A DNA stretch of 13,419 nucleotides from Candidatus Latescibacterota bacterium (GTDB taxonomy: Bacteria > Latescibacterota > UBA2968). How positions within the stretch are numbered: the first letter of the stretch is position 1; each line of letters begins with the position of its first letter. Below, piece by piece: positions 12,843-13,419 of the stretch. The stretch spans positions 1 through 13,419 of the forward strand of contig JABIFK010000215.1 in NCBI GenBank assembly GCA_018650745.1. The letters run 5' to 3'. A model generated the notes under the pieces. That model searched no databases. It had not been told where the DNA came from and saw nothing but the letters and a program-made list of their open reading frames with translations. Both the position numbers and the translations under genes were made by a program.

Positions 12843-13419
12843 AACACGCAGTAATTACTGGGGCTGCCAGCGGCATTGGCAAAGCACTCGCTTACCGTTT
12901 TGCACAAAATGGGTATCACATCACCGGCATAGATATTGACCCCAAACGTGCCCAAGAAATAGAACAAGATCTCAATGCCAAATTTATCATTGCCGATCTC
13001 AGCTCACAAAACGACCTGTCTCAAGTTATCCAACAACTCATTGATGGCAGTCCCATCGACGTCTTCATACACAATGCGGGCATCAATGCCGTGGGTCACT
13101 TTCAAAATCTACCCCTCCAAGATCAAGAACGCGTCATCGCCATCAACCTCACTGCACCCTTACAAATCACAGCCGCCCTTTTAAAAGCAAAAAAAATCCA
13201 GCAAAAAGGTGCGCTGGTTTTCATCTCTTCTTTATCTCATCAAGTCAGTTATCCGGGTGCATCAGCTTATGCCGCCAGCAAAAGTGGTCTCGCGGCTTAT
13301 GCACGCAGCCTCTCCATTGCCCTTGCCCCAGAAAACATCCACACGCTCACCGTATACCCCGGCCCCACCCGCACCGAACACGCCCAACGCTACAGCCCCG
13401 ACAACAGCCGAGAACACAA
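12839..13419 (+). CDS. Second short-chain dehydrogenase/reductase, 3' end outside the window
   Basis: At least 193 residues are visible, beginning MKHAVITGAASGIGKALAYR. The glycine motif TGAASGIG is at 7-14. Asp32 at the end of strand 2 (ITGIDIDPKR) favours NAD(H). NAG is at 79-81, and catalytic Ser131, Tyr144 and Lys148 (YAASK) are all present. VYPGPTRTEHAQ follows. The frame is open to the window edge, so about 50-60 residues are missing. The start overlaps the stop of the first SDR by ATGA, so the two are translationally coupled. They share the PGPTRT motif and look like paralogues that diverged in cofactor preference. Confidence 0.9.
   Translation, partial: MKHAVITGAASGIGKALAYRFAQNGYHITGIDIDPKRAQEIEQDLNAKFIIADLSSQNDLSQVIQQLIDGSPIDVFIHNAGINAVGHFQNLPLQDQERVIAINLTAPLQITAALLKAKKIQQKGALVFISSLSHQVSYPGASAYAASKSGLAAYARSLSIALAPENIHTLTVYPGPTRTEHAQRYSPDNSREH

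Overview
The window is a gene-dense stretch of a bacterial chromosome with moderate GC content. It carries about fifteen genes, no rRNA, tRNA or CRISPR array, and no transposase or phage gene. Two iron/2-oxoglutarate dioxygenases of different families, a short RpoD-type sigma factor, a stand-alone eukaryote-like AICAR transformylase and degenerate intergenic repeats would fit an uncultivated lineage such as Latescibacterota or Poribacteria. That placement is an inference from gene style only.

Layout, left to right. Positions 2-2550 (+) hold the 3' part of rimO, folA, thyA and a small unknown gene, closed by a repeat-derived hairpin terminator. Positions 2607-2744 (-) encode a 45-residue single-span membrane protein that overlaps that terminator. 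Positions 2778-4383 (+) hold an unusual two-part protein (CbiX-like chelatase domain plus the end of a sulfite-oxidase-type molybdopterin domain) and an exported HEAT-repeat protein, followed by a clear terminator. A PhyH-family dioxygenase (4635-5528, +) converges on an amidohydrolase-TauD dioxygenase pair (7393 to 5662, -), with a bidirectional terminator between them.

Further right on the minus strand, a MerR regulator (8946-8455) is followed closely by a sigma-70 factor (8403-7552). Three copies of one dyad lie over the merR promoters, which suggests an autoregulated regulator-sigma operon. Next comes the AICAR transformylase (10307-9132, -). It has a near-consensus promoter, a leader with the hallmarks of a ZTP (pfl) riboswitch, and an attenuator, so the gene that consumes ZMP appears to be controlled by ZMP/ZTP. 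A lone ABC-type AAA ATPase (11876-10626, -) and two translationally coupled short-chain dehydrogenases (12099 to beyond 13419, +) complete the window.

The folate link is loose but real in biochemistry: ThyA makes dihydrofolate, FolA reduces it, and AICAR transformylase uses 10-formyl-tetrahydrofolate. Two dispersed repeat families occupy intergenic spaces. One is A/T-rich heptads abutting stop codons on the minus strand. The other is built on GGTCTCAGGTCT/GACCTG.
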